A DNA stretch of 64,000 nt from Kordia periserrulae (GTDB taxonomy: Bacteria > Bacteroidota > Bacteroidia > Flavobacteriales > Flavobacteriaceae), in the NCBI RefSeq assembly GCF_003054265.1, contig NZ_QBKT01000001.1, positions 558,001 to 622,000 of the forward strand, written 5' to 3'. Of this stretch, positions 52,894 through 61,051 are shown piece by piece (within the stretch, counting starts at the first letter, position 1; every line of letters begins with the position of its first letter). The translations under genes were made by a program, and so were the position numbers. A model generated the notes under the pieces. It saw nothing but the letters and a program-made list of their open reading frames with translations, had not been told where the DNA came from and did not search any database.

Positions 52894-53808
52894 TCACAAA
52901 ACGCGTGTGATTTTATCCAAGATTGCTTCAATATTTAATAAAGGAATACTGAAAACGCCCGAAACAATGATGAATTTTAAAATGTTGTGAAGTAATACAT
53001 ATTGCGATTTTGTTTTAGAGCGATACAAAATCAATACGGAAATTAATAAAAGTGCGATACTTCCGTAAAAATAATAGCGCATATAGCCTGTATCATAATG
53101 GGAAAGTAGAAAAATTGTAACCAACACCGCAATGGTTGCTGCCGATGTAATCAGTGCTTTGGATTTTTGTTCACCATACATCACTGGAATGGTTTGGTAA
53201 TTTTGCACCAAATCACCTTTGATATTTTCCAAATCTTTGATGAATTCGCGAATGAGAATTAAGAGAAACAAAAATGTAGCATGTACAAAAATGACGCTGT
53301 TTAAGTTGCCGTAGTATATAAAAACTGCAAAGAAAGGCGTAATTGCCAACGTTGCAGATGTCAAATTCCCCAAAAAAGGAATCTTTTTCATTTTATGTGA
53401 GTAAAACCAAATTCCGAAAATATAAGCGGAAAAGAAGAGAAATGCATTGAATGATACCAAACTCGCAATTCCCGCAGAGATAAAGTTTAAGATGAAATAG
53501 GTAGCAAGTTTTGTGCGCTGACTTACCAAACGATCTAACATGGATTTTTTTGGTCGATTGATTAAGTCTTTTTCTGCATCATAGAAGTTATTGATAATGT
53601 ATCCTGCCGCAATGGCAACTGCAGAAGCTAAAATTAAGGCATGCAAATGTCCATCGAGCAAAATTTCCATAAAACCTTCAGTTGGCGCCAAAATAAATTT
53701 CGCTGCTAAATATTGTGCAATAACGATAATGAGAATATTATAGCCTCTTACGACAGAAAATAAGCTGAAGAGTTTGTAGTAAAATAGCTTTCGTTTTCTG
53801 GATAACAT
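52894..53808 (-). CDS. UbiA-family prenyltransferase
   Basis: A 304-residue membrane enzyme with about nine helices. NNFYDAEKDLINRPKKSM (about 83-100) is the first Asp-rich prenyl-diphosphate motif, and REFIKDLENIKGD (about 186-198) the second. It moves an isoprenyl group to an acceptor such as a quinone head group or glycerol phosphate; the family wording is close to geranylgeranylglycerol-phosphate transferases. It follows the mevalonate genes with 13 bp spacing and would consume their product. Confidence 0.85.
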   Translation of the reverse strand: MLSRKRKLFYYKLFSLFSVVRGYNILIIVIAQYLAAKFILAPTEGFMEILLDGHLHALILASAVAIAAGYIINNFYDAEKDLINRPKKSMLDRLVSQRTKLATYFILNFISAGIASLVSFNAFLFFSAYIFGIWFYSHKMKKIPFLGNLTSATLAITPFFAVFIYYGNLNSVIFVHATFLFLLILIREFIKDLENIKGDLVQNYQTIPVMYGEQKSKALITSAATIAVLVTIFLLSHYDTGYMRYYFYGSIALLLISVLILYRSKTKSQYVLLHNILKFIIVSGVFSIPLLNIEAILDKITRVL

Positions 53809-53821
53809 GCGTGACCAAACG

Positions 53822-54751
53822 TTAGAAGTTATACACTACTTCAAGTTTGTAATCTTTCAACGTCTCTTTTGTTTTTTCAATGTTTTGAGTAAATCCAAGA
53901 ATGTATCCGCCGCCGCCAGAACCGCAAAGTTTTAAGTAGTAATCATTGGTTTCAATTCCTTGTTTCCACAATGAATGGAATTGCGTTGGAATCATCGGTT
54001 TGAAGTTATTAAACACAACTTTTGAGAGCGATTTTAAGTTTCCAAATAAAGATTTTATGTCACCTTTTAAGAAATCTTCCACGCAAGAATCCGTGTGTTT
54101 TATAAATTGATCTTTGAGCATTTTACGGAAACCTTCTTGCTTCATGTTTTCCATAAAAATATTTACCATCGGTGCCGTTTCGCCAATAATTCCACTATCT
54201 AATAAGAATACCGCGCCTTGTCCGACTTCGTTTTGAGATGGAATTCCCGTCGGCTCAATATTGTCTTTGGAATTGATTAAAATTGGAATGCTTAAATAGC
54301 TATTCAACGGATCGAGACCAGAACTTTTTCCGTGGAAGAATGACTCCATCGCGCCAAAAATATCTTTTAGCTTTAGAAGTTTTTCTCGAGTTAAGTTCTC
54401 TAATACCGTGATTTTATCATGTGCATATTTATCATAAATAGAAGCCACCAATGCACCTGAACTTCCGACACCATAACCTTGCGGAATGGAAGAATCGAAA
54501 TACATGCCTTTGTCCAAATCACTTTTTAAAGCTGCAATATCAAACATAACTAAATCCGCATCTAATGCTTCCAAATAGTCTGCAAAATCTTTAAGACTTT
54601 TGTTAGATTTTATAGCTTCCTCAGATGGATTTTCGTCAATTTTTAATGCGCCTTTGTAAAAGTTATACGGAATAGACAATCCTTTTGAATCTTTAATGAT
54701 TCCGTATTCTCCGAAGAGTAGTATTTTTGAATAAAACAGCGGACCTTTCAT
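53822..54751 (-). CDS. Mevalonate kinase-like GHMP kinase
   Basis: A 309-residue GHMP kinase. GEYGIIKDSKG, the phosphate-binding loop PQGYGVGSSGALVASIYDKY and the C-terminal LCGSGGGGYILGF are the three GHMP motifs. Placement between diphosphomevalonate decarboxylase and a prenyltransferase fits mevalonate kinase or phosphomevalonate kinase; the sequence does not tell me which. ATP is used to phosphorylate the mevalonate intermediate in the cytoplasm. Confidence 0.82.
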   Translation of the reverse strand: MKGPLFYSKILLFGEYGIIKDSKGLSIPYNFYKGALKIDENPSEEAIKSNKSLKDFADYLEALDADLVMFDIAALKSDLDKGMYFDSSIPQGYGVGSSGALVASIYDKYAHDKITVLENLTREKLLKLKDIFGAMESFFHGKSSGLDPLNSYLSIPILINSKDNIEPTGIPSQNEVGQGAVFLLDSGIIGETAPMVNIFMENMKQEGFRKMLKDQFIKHTDSCVEDFLKGDIKSLFGNLKSLSKVVFNNFKPMIPTQFHSLWKQGIETNDYYLKLCGSGGGGYILGFTQNIEKTKETLKDYKLEVVYNF

Positions 54752-54786
54752 AATTGCTTTTTAAATGGGGCTTTTATACTGTAAAA

Positions 54787-55869
54787 TTACAACTTTTTTG
54801 CTCCAAAACCTATTCTGTCGCAAATGTGATGCCCATTTTGACAAAATTTTAGTAATTCCTTTTGAATAAACGGATACACAGTATCTTTTTCGTTTTCAGG
54901 ATATAATACATGAACGTTTGCACCTGCATCTAAGGTAAAACAAACATGCGTTCCCGAAGTTTCTCTAAATTTCCAAATTCGATTGATGATTTCTAGCGTA
55001 TTTGGCTTCATCAAAATGAAATACGGCATGGAAGTCATCATCATAGCGTGCAAAGTGAGTGCTTCACTTTCTACAATGGCAATAAATTCTTCCAAATTTC
55101 CTTCATCTAAAACCGATTGCATATTGGTTAAATTTTCATGCGCCTGTAAAAAACGCTGTTGGGCAAACGGATGATTGTGCATTAAATCGTGTCCCACAGT
55201 ACTGCTGACTTGCTTCTCACCTTTATCCACCAACAAAATGGTGTCATGATAATTTTTGAACACTTGATGAACGCCGTACGGATATTTTATTCCGAACAAA
55301 TCCGAGCTTCCAATGGTATCTTTGTGATGTCCCCAAACTATCAAATCTCCTTCAATACTTCTGCTCGCACTTCCAGAGCCTAAACGCGCTAAAAAGGAAG
55401 CTTTACAGTTAAATTTTTCATCGGAAAGTGCTGGATTGAGCTCTTTTTCCAAACTCATCAAGCACAATGCCAACGCACTCATTCCTGAAGCTGAAGAGGC
55501 AATTCCGCTACTGTGCGGAAAGGAATTGGACGTTTCTATGGTAAAATGATAGTCTTTTAAAAACGGGAGATATTTTTCAACACGCTTAAAAAACGTGATA
55601 ATTTTTGGTTTAAAATCGTCTTTCTGTTTGCCTTCAAAAAATAAATCAAAAGAAAAATCTTCGCCTTTCTCTTCAAGCTTTTCGTAAGATAACTTTGTCG
55701 TGGTAGCACATGCTTCCAACGTAAAACTGATAGAAGGGTTTTGCGGAATTTGATCTTCTTTTTTTCCCCAATATTTAATTAGTGCAATATTGCTTGGCGA
55801 TTTCCAAGTAACGCTTCCTGATGTACTATTATTGGTATATTTTTCAGGTAGAAATTCAGCGATGTTCAT
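54787..55869 (-). CDS. mvaD: Diphosphomevalonate decarboxylase
   Basis: A 360-residue GHMP-family enzyme that makes isopentenyl diphosphate from diphosphomevalonate. SPSNIALIKYWGKKEDQIPQNPSISFTL is its typical start, with the ATP loop SSGIASSASGMSALALCL and CFTLDAGANVHVLYP near the end. ATG at 55869 is used, because the frame two codons further up starts with TTG. A -7 box precedes it. First of three genes making and using isoprenoid precursors. Confidence 0.92.
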   Translation of the reverse strand: MNIAEFLPEKYTNNSTSGSVTWKSPSNIALIKYWGKKEDQIPQNPSISFTLEACATTTKLSYEKLEEKGEDFSFDLFFEGKQKDDFKPKIITFFKRVEKYLPFLKDYHFTIETSNSFPHSSGIASSASGMSALALCLMSLEKELNPALSDEKFNCKASFLARLGSGSASRSIEGDLIVWGHHKDTIGSSDLFGIKYPYGVHQVFKNYHDTILLVDKGEKQVSSTVGHDLMHNHPFAQQRFLQAHENLTNMQSVLDEGNLEEFIAIVESEALTLHAMMMTSMPYFILMKPNTLEIINRIWKFRETSGTHVCFTLDAGANVHVLYPENEKDTVYPFIQKELLKFCQNGHHICDRIGFGAKKL

Positions 55870-55888
55870 AGACAATTGTAAATTTTTG

Positions 55889-55896
55889 CAAAGATA
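55889..55896 (-). promoter_or_regulatory. -7 box of the mevalonate genes
   Basis: CAAAGATA reads TATCTTTG on the minus strand, 19 bases before the mvaD ATG. Confidence 0.5.
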
Positions 55897-56110
55897 CGGT
55901 TTTTTAATGTGTCAATTTGAAAATGTATCCATGTGATAATGGCTTCTTTTTTTAGAAACTACAATTATTTTCTCAACGCATATCTCGATACAATTTTTCT
56001 CTGAAAAATCACTCGATATAGCATTTTGGTTAGACTTCTTAGATTTTTAGACGGACTTAGGTTTTCTTCTAACACATCTAAAACAACGTAAGTCTAAAAG
56101 CGACAGCGGT

Positions 56111-57319
56111 CTAAAGATTAAAAATCGTTTCTGAAATCACAAAACTTCCTGTCCATGCGTTTTGAAAGTTAAATCCGCCCGTAATGGCATCGATATTTAG
56201 AATTTCACCTGCAAAATAGAGATTTTGGTGTTTTTTACTTTCAAAGGTTTTAAAATTGACTTCTTTTAAATCGATTCCACCAGCTGTCACAAATTCTTCT
56301 TTGAACGTGCTTTTCCCTTTTACTTGAAAAATAGCTGCTGTGAGTTGATTGGCTAATTCCTCTGTTTGTTGTTTGTTTACGTCTGTCCAACGTATATTTT
56401 CGTCAATCTTAGACGCTTGCACAATGCGTTGCCACAAGCGTTTTGGCAAATCAAACGGATTGTTTTTTTGAACTATTTTTTTTGCTAATTGTATTTTATA
56501 ATCTTTCAAAAGTTCTATGCATTCTTGTGGCGAAACATCATTCAACCAATTGACTTCTATCTGAAAATCGTAATTTTTATCGGCTAAAATTCGTGCGCCC
56601 CAAGCGGAAAGTTTTAAAATTCCTGGTCCGCTCATTCCCCAATGTGTAATGAGCAACGGTCCGTTGGATTCCAATTTTGTATCCACTACTTTTACATTGG
56701 CAGGCGTTGCAATTCCGAGTAAATCTTTGATACGCGTATCTTTGATATTGAACGTAAATAACGATGGAACCGCAGGAACGATAGTATGTCCGAGCGTTTC
56801 TAACAGTTTCCATATTTTCGGATTGCTGCCTGTGGCAAGCACTAGGTTGTTCGCTTTCAGTATTCCTTGACTCGTTTCTACATGCCAAATAGCATCTTCT
56901 TTTGAAATATGTTTTACCGCATGATTTTTCCGAAAATCGACTTGGTATTTTTTTGCTTCTCGCAGAAAGCAATCAATTATTGTTTGGGAAGAATCGGAAA
57001 CCGGAAAAATTCTGCCGTCGTCTTCAATTTTCAATTCCACGCCGCGTTCTTCAAACCAACCCATCGTATCGCCACAACAAAATTGATGAAAAGGACCGAG
57101 CAGTTCTTTTTCACCTCTTGGATAGTATTTTACCAAATCTTTCGGGTCAAAACACGCATGCGTGACATTACAGCGTCCGCCGCCTGAAATTCTGACTTTG
57201 GTCAAAAATTCTTTCCCGCGTTCCAAAATCACCACCGATGCTGAAGGATATTTTTCCGCTACATTTATCGCTGTGAAAAATCCCGCAGCGCCGCCGCCAA
57301 TTATGAGAACATCTATCAT
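56111..57319 (-). CDS. BaiN/HI0933-type FAD-dependent oxidoreductase
   Basis: A 402-residue flavoprotein. The N-terminal [22 protein letters not shown] is the FAD-binding Rossmann fold; [11 protein letters not shown] is the second signature and [24 protein letters not shown]-like wording at the end the third. Members are soluble reductases of unsettled substrate. The frame is open to 57421, where a heptamer array would add a repeated NNKQQTT stretch; the true start is the ATG at 57319, since [10 protein letters not shown] is the family beginning. Confidence 0.88.
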   Translation of the reverse strand: [402 protein letters not shown]

Positions 57320-57320
57320 T

Positions 57321-57390
57321 GTTGTTTGTTGTTTGTTGTTTGTTGTTTGTTGTTTGTTGTTTGTTGTTTGTTGTTTGTTGTTTGTTGTTT
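57321..57390. repeat. Perfect heptamer array, ten GTTGTTT units
   Basis: Ten identical consecutive GTTGTTT units, one base upstream of the flavoprotein start codon on its 5-prime side. Translated in frame it gives NNKQQTT repeats, but the natural reading is that of a leader. Such an array changes length by slippage, so leader length, promoter spacing or an upstream start in frame may vary. Confidence 0.97.
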
Positions 57391-57406
57391 GTAAAGAAAT
57401 ACTTTT

Positions 57407-57448
57407 TAATTTAAAATTCAATAGTTAGCATTTAAAATTTAATAATCT
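57407..57448. repeat. Degenerate heptamer array (AAATTTA-type)
   Basis: Six consecutive related 7-mers: TAATTTA, AAATTCA, ATAGTTA, GCATTTA, AAATTTA, ATAATCT. It lies beside the perfect array in the spacer to the next plus-strand gene, an older sequence with the same period. Confidence 0.5.
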
Positions 57449-57522
57449 TAAACTCTTCTTAATTGATTGTTGAAATTTTCTATTCCCTAGAGAAAGCCTT
57501 ATTTTTGAGAAAAAGCCCTTTT

Positions 57523-58380
57523 ATGAAGAATTTTCCCTTAAAATATATCTTTTTTCTATTGTTATGCACCAATTGCAACGTGAATTACGGACAATTGAAG
57601 TATGCTGGAAAGATTTCTGACGATTTGGAAGAAGTCTCTGGTATGGAATCAATTCCTAATTTTAAGGGTTTTTGGATGATTAATGATGGTGGAAATGATG
57701 CAGAAGTGTATGAGGTAAATATGGAAGGAAAGATTTTTAGAACCTTGTATATTGACGGGAAGAATCGCGATTGGGAAGATTTGACAAAGGACGATGAAGG
57801 CAATTTATATATTGGTGATTTCGGGAATAATTCTAACGACCGGAAGAATTTAAAAGTGTATAAATTGGACGCCAAAGATATGGCGGAAAAGAAGAGTATT
57901 GATCCGGAAAAGATTAAGTTTTCATTCCCAAATCAGAAAAAATTTCCACCAAAAAAGAAAGAACGCCATTTTGATGTAGAATCGTTTTTTTATCATAATG
58001 GATATTTGTATTTATTCACAAAAAGCCGAACGAAAAGTGATTTTGGACGCTCCGATTTGTATAAAATTCCTGCTGAAAAAGGCGAACACGAAGCCGAATT
58101 TTTAGGGACATTTCATACCTGTAGCGACGAACATTGTTGGGTAACCTCAGCAGCCATCAGTCCTGACGGAAAGAAAGTCGTTTTGCTGTCGCACAATGCT
58201 GTTTGGCAATTTACCGATTTTAAAGGTGATGATTTCTTCAATGGAACCGTAAAGAAATACGATTTGGGACATACCTCGCAGAAGGAAAGCATCTGCTTTA
58301 CCGACAATACTACCGTGTATATTGCAGATGAAGAATCGCACGGAAGTGGGCGAAATTTGTATCGATTTACGCTTGATTGA
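57523..58380 (+). CDS. Secreted beta-propeller-like protein
   Basis: A 285-residue protein with a signal peptide (about 1-23, with C15/C18 and ending NYGQ) followed by repeated beta-strand patterns: WMINDGGNDAEVYEVN, EDLTKDDEGNLYIGDFGNN, YLYLFTKSR, VTSAAISPDGKKVVLLSH and TVYIADEESHGSGRNLYRF. These blade-like repeats resemble SdiA-regulated or phytase-like propeller proteins of bacterial envelopes. The frame opens upstream at 57463, but the ATG at 57523 starts the signal peptide. Function unknown. Confidence 0.75.
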   Translation: MKNFPLKYIFFLLLCTNCNVNYGQLKYAGKISDDLEEVSGMESIPNFKGFWMINDGGNDAEVYEVNMEGKIFRTLYIDGKNRDWEDLTKDDEGNLYIGDFGNNSNDRKNLKVYKLDAKDMAEKKSIDPEKIKFSFPNQKKFPPKKKERHFDVESFFYHNGYLYLFTKSRTKSDFGRSDLYKIPAEKGEHEAEFLGTFHTCSDEHCWVTSAAISPDGKKVVLLSHNAVWQFTDFKGDDFFNGTVKKYDLGHTSQKESICFTDNTTVYIADEESHGSGRNLYRFTLD

Positions 58381-58414
58381 AAATCTTCAAGTGTCTTCAA
58401 ATAAAAAATTAACA

Positions 58415-58422
58415 TAACTTTG
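58415..58422 (+). promoter_or_regulatory. -7 box of the RluF-type gene
   Basis: TAACTTTG, 30 bases before the ATG at 58453. No clear TTG upstream. Confidence 0.45.
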
Positions 58423-58452
58423 CACTTTGAATAAATTTCGAATACAATTTGA

Positions 58453-59187
58453 ATGAGCGATCCACAACTGACACGAATTAATAAGTTTTTGAGCGAAGCA
58501 GGTTATTGTTCGCGTAGAGCGGCAGATAAATTGATTGAGCAACGACGTGTGACCATCAACGGGAAAGTGCCAGAAATGGGCACTAAAATTGCGCCAGGCG
58601 ATGAAGTCCGTGTGGATGGCGAGTTGATTTCAAATCCGTCAGCCAAACAAGTGTATTTGGCGTTTAATAAACCTATCGGTATTGTGTGTACGACTGATAC
58701 ACGTGTGGAAAAGGATAATATTATTGATTATATCAATTATCCGACGCGAATTTTCCCAATTGGACGTTTGGACAAACCCAGTGAAGGCTTGATTTTCCTG
58801 ACAAGCGATGGCGATATTGTGAATAAAATTTTACGCGCACGTAACAATCATGAGAAAGAATATGAAGTGACCGTGAATCGTCCAATTACGAATGATTTTA
58901 TTCAGAAAATGGGCAATGGCATTCCGATTTTAGGAACCGTGACGCGCAAATGTAAAGTGGAACAACTCACAAAATACACGTTCAAAATTATTTTGACACA
59001 AGGATTGAATCGACAAATTCGTAGAATGTGTGAATATTTGGATTATAATGTGGTCAAACTGAAACGCACACGCATTATGAATGTTTCGCTAGATGTTTCT
59101 GTGGGGAAATGGCGTCATTTGACAGCAGAGGAACTGCAAGGAATTCACGATTTAACGAGTGCTTCTTCGAAAACACATCCCAACTAA
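58453..59187 (+). CDS. rluF: RluF-type 23S rRNA pseudouridine synthase
   Basis: A 244-residue enzyme with an S4 domain (about 5-60: RINKFLSEAGYCSRRAADKLIEQRR) and a catalytic core with IGRLDKPSEGLIFLTSDGD, where Asp of RLDKPSEG is the catalytic residue. ILTQGLNRQIRRMCEYLDYNVVKLKR is typical of RluF, which modifies U2604 of 23S rRNA. It has the classic Asp that the other pseudouridine synthase of this window lacks. Overlaps the stop of the converging LytTR gene by four bases. Confidence 0.87.
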   Translation: MSDPQLTRINKFLSEAGYCSRRAADKLIEQRRVTINGKVPEMGTKIAPGDEVRVDGELISNPSAKQVYLAFNKPIGIVCTTDTRVEKDNIIDYINYPTRIFPIGRLDKPSEGLIFLTSDGDIVNKILRARNNHEKEYEVTVNRPITNDFIQKMGNGIPILGTVTRKCKVEQLTKYTFKIILTQGLNRQIRRMCEYLDYNVVKLKRTRIMNVSLDVSVGKWRHLTAEELQGIHDLTSASSKTHPN

Positions 59188-59906
59188 AACCCTAATACTT
59201 CTTTGAATTTATAGGATTGTCGGCGCGAAACTTCTATTTCTTGCTGTGAATTTTTCATCGTTATTTTTAGCTTTCCGTTAAACCACGGCACGACTTTATC
59301 TACATGATTGAGATTGATGATTTGTTGTCGATTGGCTCTGAAAAAAGTGTCCTCAGGCAACTTCGCTTCTATTTGGTTGAGCGATTTGTAGATTAACGGC
59401 TTGTGTTCGTCAAAATATACACGTGTGTAATTTCCAACGATTTCAAAAACAGCAATTTCCGAAATTCGGATGAGCCAACAATTTTCACCTTCTTTGATGA
59501 ATATTTGACGATGTAGCTCAAACGGTTTTTCTTCAGAAGCTTCTTTTTCTATCGTTGTAATGACTTTTTCGATGGTTTTGGAAAAGCGTTCTTGACTGAT
59601 GGGTTTTAGCAAGTAATCGAACGCATTGTATTCAAAGGATTTAATCGCATACTCATCATACGCAGTCGTAAAAATAGTCATGGGAACATTTTCTAACATT
59701 TCTAGCAATTCAAAACCATTTTTTTCAGGCATGTTGATGTCTAAAAATAACACTCGTGGTTGTTTTTGATTGATGAGTTCGTAGGCTTTGTCTACATTTT
59801 CAGCTTCGGCTACCAGCTCAATCTGCGGATGCTTTTTGAGAAGCTCCTTTAGTTCATTTCGCGCCAAGCGAGAGTCTTCGACAATTATTGCTGTGATGTT
59901 TTCCAT
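59184..59906 (-). CDS. LytTR-type response regulator
   Basis: A 240-residue regulator with a receiver domain (about 1-120: acidic pair at 10-11, D56 in VLFLDINMP, T83/K105 region) and a LytTR DNA-binding domain (about 135-240: GNYTRVYFDEHKPLIYKSLNQIEAKLPEDTFFRANRQ). It pairs with the LytS-type kinase whose stop lies two bases upstream. It binds imperfect direct repeats; none was looked for here. Confidence 0.93.
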   Translation of the reverse strand: MENITAIIVEDSRLARNELKELLKKHPQIELVAEAENVDKAYELINQKQPRVLFLDINMPEKNGFELLEMLENVPMTIFTTAYDEYAIKSFEYNAFDYLLKPISQERFSKTIEKVITTIEKEASEEKPFELHRQIFIKEGENCWLIRISEIAVFEIVGNYTRVYFDEHKPLIYKSLNQIEAKLPEDTFFRANRQQIINLNHVDKVVPWFNGKLKITMKNSQQEIEVSRRQSYKFKEVLGF

Positions 59907-59908
59907 GA

Positions 59909-60970
59909 TTAACTAACAGGTATTTTAATAACTGCTTGTACTTCGTTTTCCACTTCTTTGAGTGTAAATGTAGCGTTTTCTCCGTATAATAATTCCAGAC
60001 GCTTTGAAATATTGTCGACACCTATTTGAGTAGAATCGGTGGTTGATTTTAAACTTCCTGTATTGTTGACTTGTAATATGATTTCTTCGTTGTTTGTAGC
60101 GACCAACAACTTGATTTTCCCACCTTTTTTCTGGTCGGAAATACCGTGTTTGATAGCATTTTCAACCAACATTTGTAAAATCATCGGTGGAATTTTGATT
60201 TGCAATAACGATGCGTCTACTTCTTTTTCATAGTGTAAACGGTCTTCCAGTTGTATTTTGGAAAGTGCAATATAATTTTCAACCGTTTCCAGCTCTTGCG
60301 CAATTTGAATAGCATCCACTTTGTTCATGTTGAGCGAATATCGCAGCATTTCAGACAACCGTGTGAGCATTTCTCTAGATTTGTCCACATCTTCCAACAT
60401 GAGCCCGCGAATGTTGTTGAGGCTGTTGAACATAAAGTGCGGATTGAGTTGTCCTTTTAACGTGTTTAATTGTGATTCTTTTAGAGAAGCTTCTAATCGT
60501 AAACGATCGATTTTGTTACGCTGCATACGCGCAATGGATTTTATCGCCACATAAGAAACAATCCAAAAGAACACATAAATACTTACATTTACGGAAGTTA
60601 CAACAATAATGTCACTAGAAATTGGAAGTATTTTTTCATGAATAGACGCAAAGATTAGTGCACTAAGGCTGAGAAGAATTACAATGAATAACAGTACAAT
60701 AAAAGCGTACAATCCGAAGATTTTTAGATAATTTTCACGGGTTTGGTTTTCAATAAAATTGATACGTTTTAAATACAAGCGCAACCAAGTAGTTAATCCA
60801 ATACCAAGAATCACAAATACAATTCCTTCAAAGAAAAAATATAGAGGCTGAATTCCATTTTCAGAACCTAAAAAAATTTGTGCCGCAATGTTGATGCTAA
60901 TTAATCCTCCCCAACCTAAAAATTGCAGTAGCCAGAAAAGGTATGTATTTGTTTTTTTTAAAGTTGCCAT
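59909..60970 (-). CDS. LytS-type sensor histidine kinase
   Basis: A 353-residue kinase with four N-terminal membrane helices (about 10-33, 40-62, 84-110 and 122-145), a His_kinase domain with LKGQLNPHFMFNSLNNIR (H178 phospho-acceptor) and a HATPase_c end with ENAIKHG and NNTG. It feeds the LytTR regulator encoded just downstream. A two-gene operon. Confidence 0.93.
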   Translation of the reverse strand: MATLKKTNTYLFWLLQFLGWGGLISINIAAQIFLGSENGIQPLYFFFEGIVFVILGIGLTTWLRLYLKRINFIENQTRENYLKIFGLYAFIVLLFIVILLSLSALIFASIHEKILPISSDIIVVTSVNVSIYVFFWIVSYVAIKSIARMQRNKIDRLRLEASLKESQLNTLKGQLNPHFMFNSLNNIRGLMLEDVDKSREMLTRLSEMLRYSLNMNKVDAIQIAQELETVENYIALSKIQLEDRLHYEKEVDASLLQIKIPPMILQMLVENAIKHGISDQKKGGKIKLLVATNNEEIILQVNNTGSLKSTTDSTQIGVDNISKRLELLYGENATFTLKEVENEVQAVIKIPVS

Positions 60971-61051
60971 GTCTGTGAAAATCGTGTCTAAAAGTACGTA
61001 AAATGCACTTTCTCAAGCTAGAAAAAGTGCATTGTAAATTTGATTGATGAT

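Noticed and set aside
56111-57421. An N-terminal extension of the flavoprotein with NNKQQTT repeats
   Set aside because: The extension is only the translation of the GTTGTTT array and its flank; the family begins with [10 protein letters not shown] at 57319.
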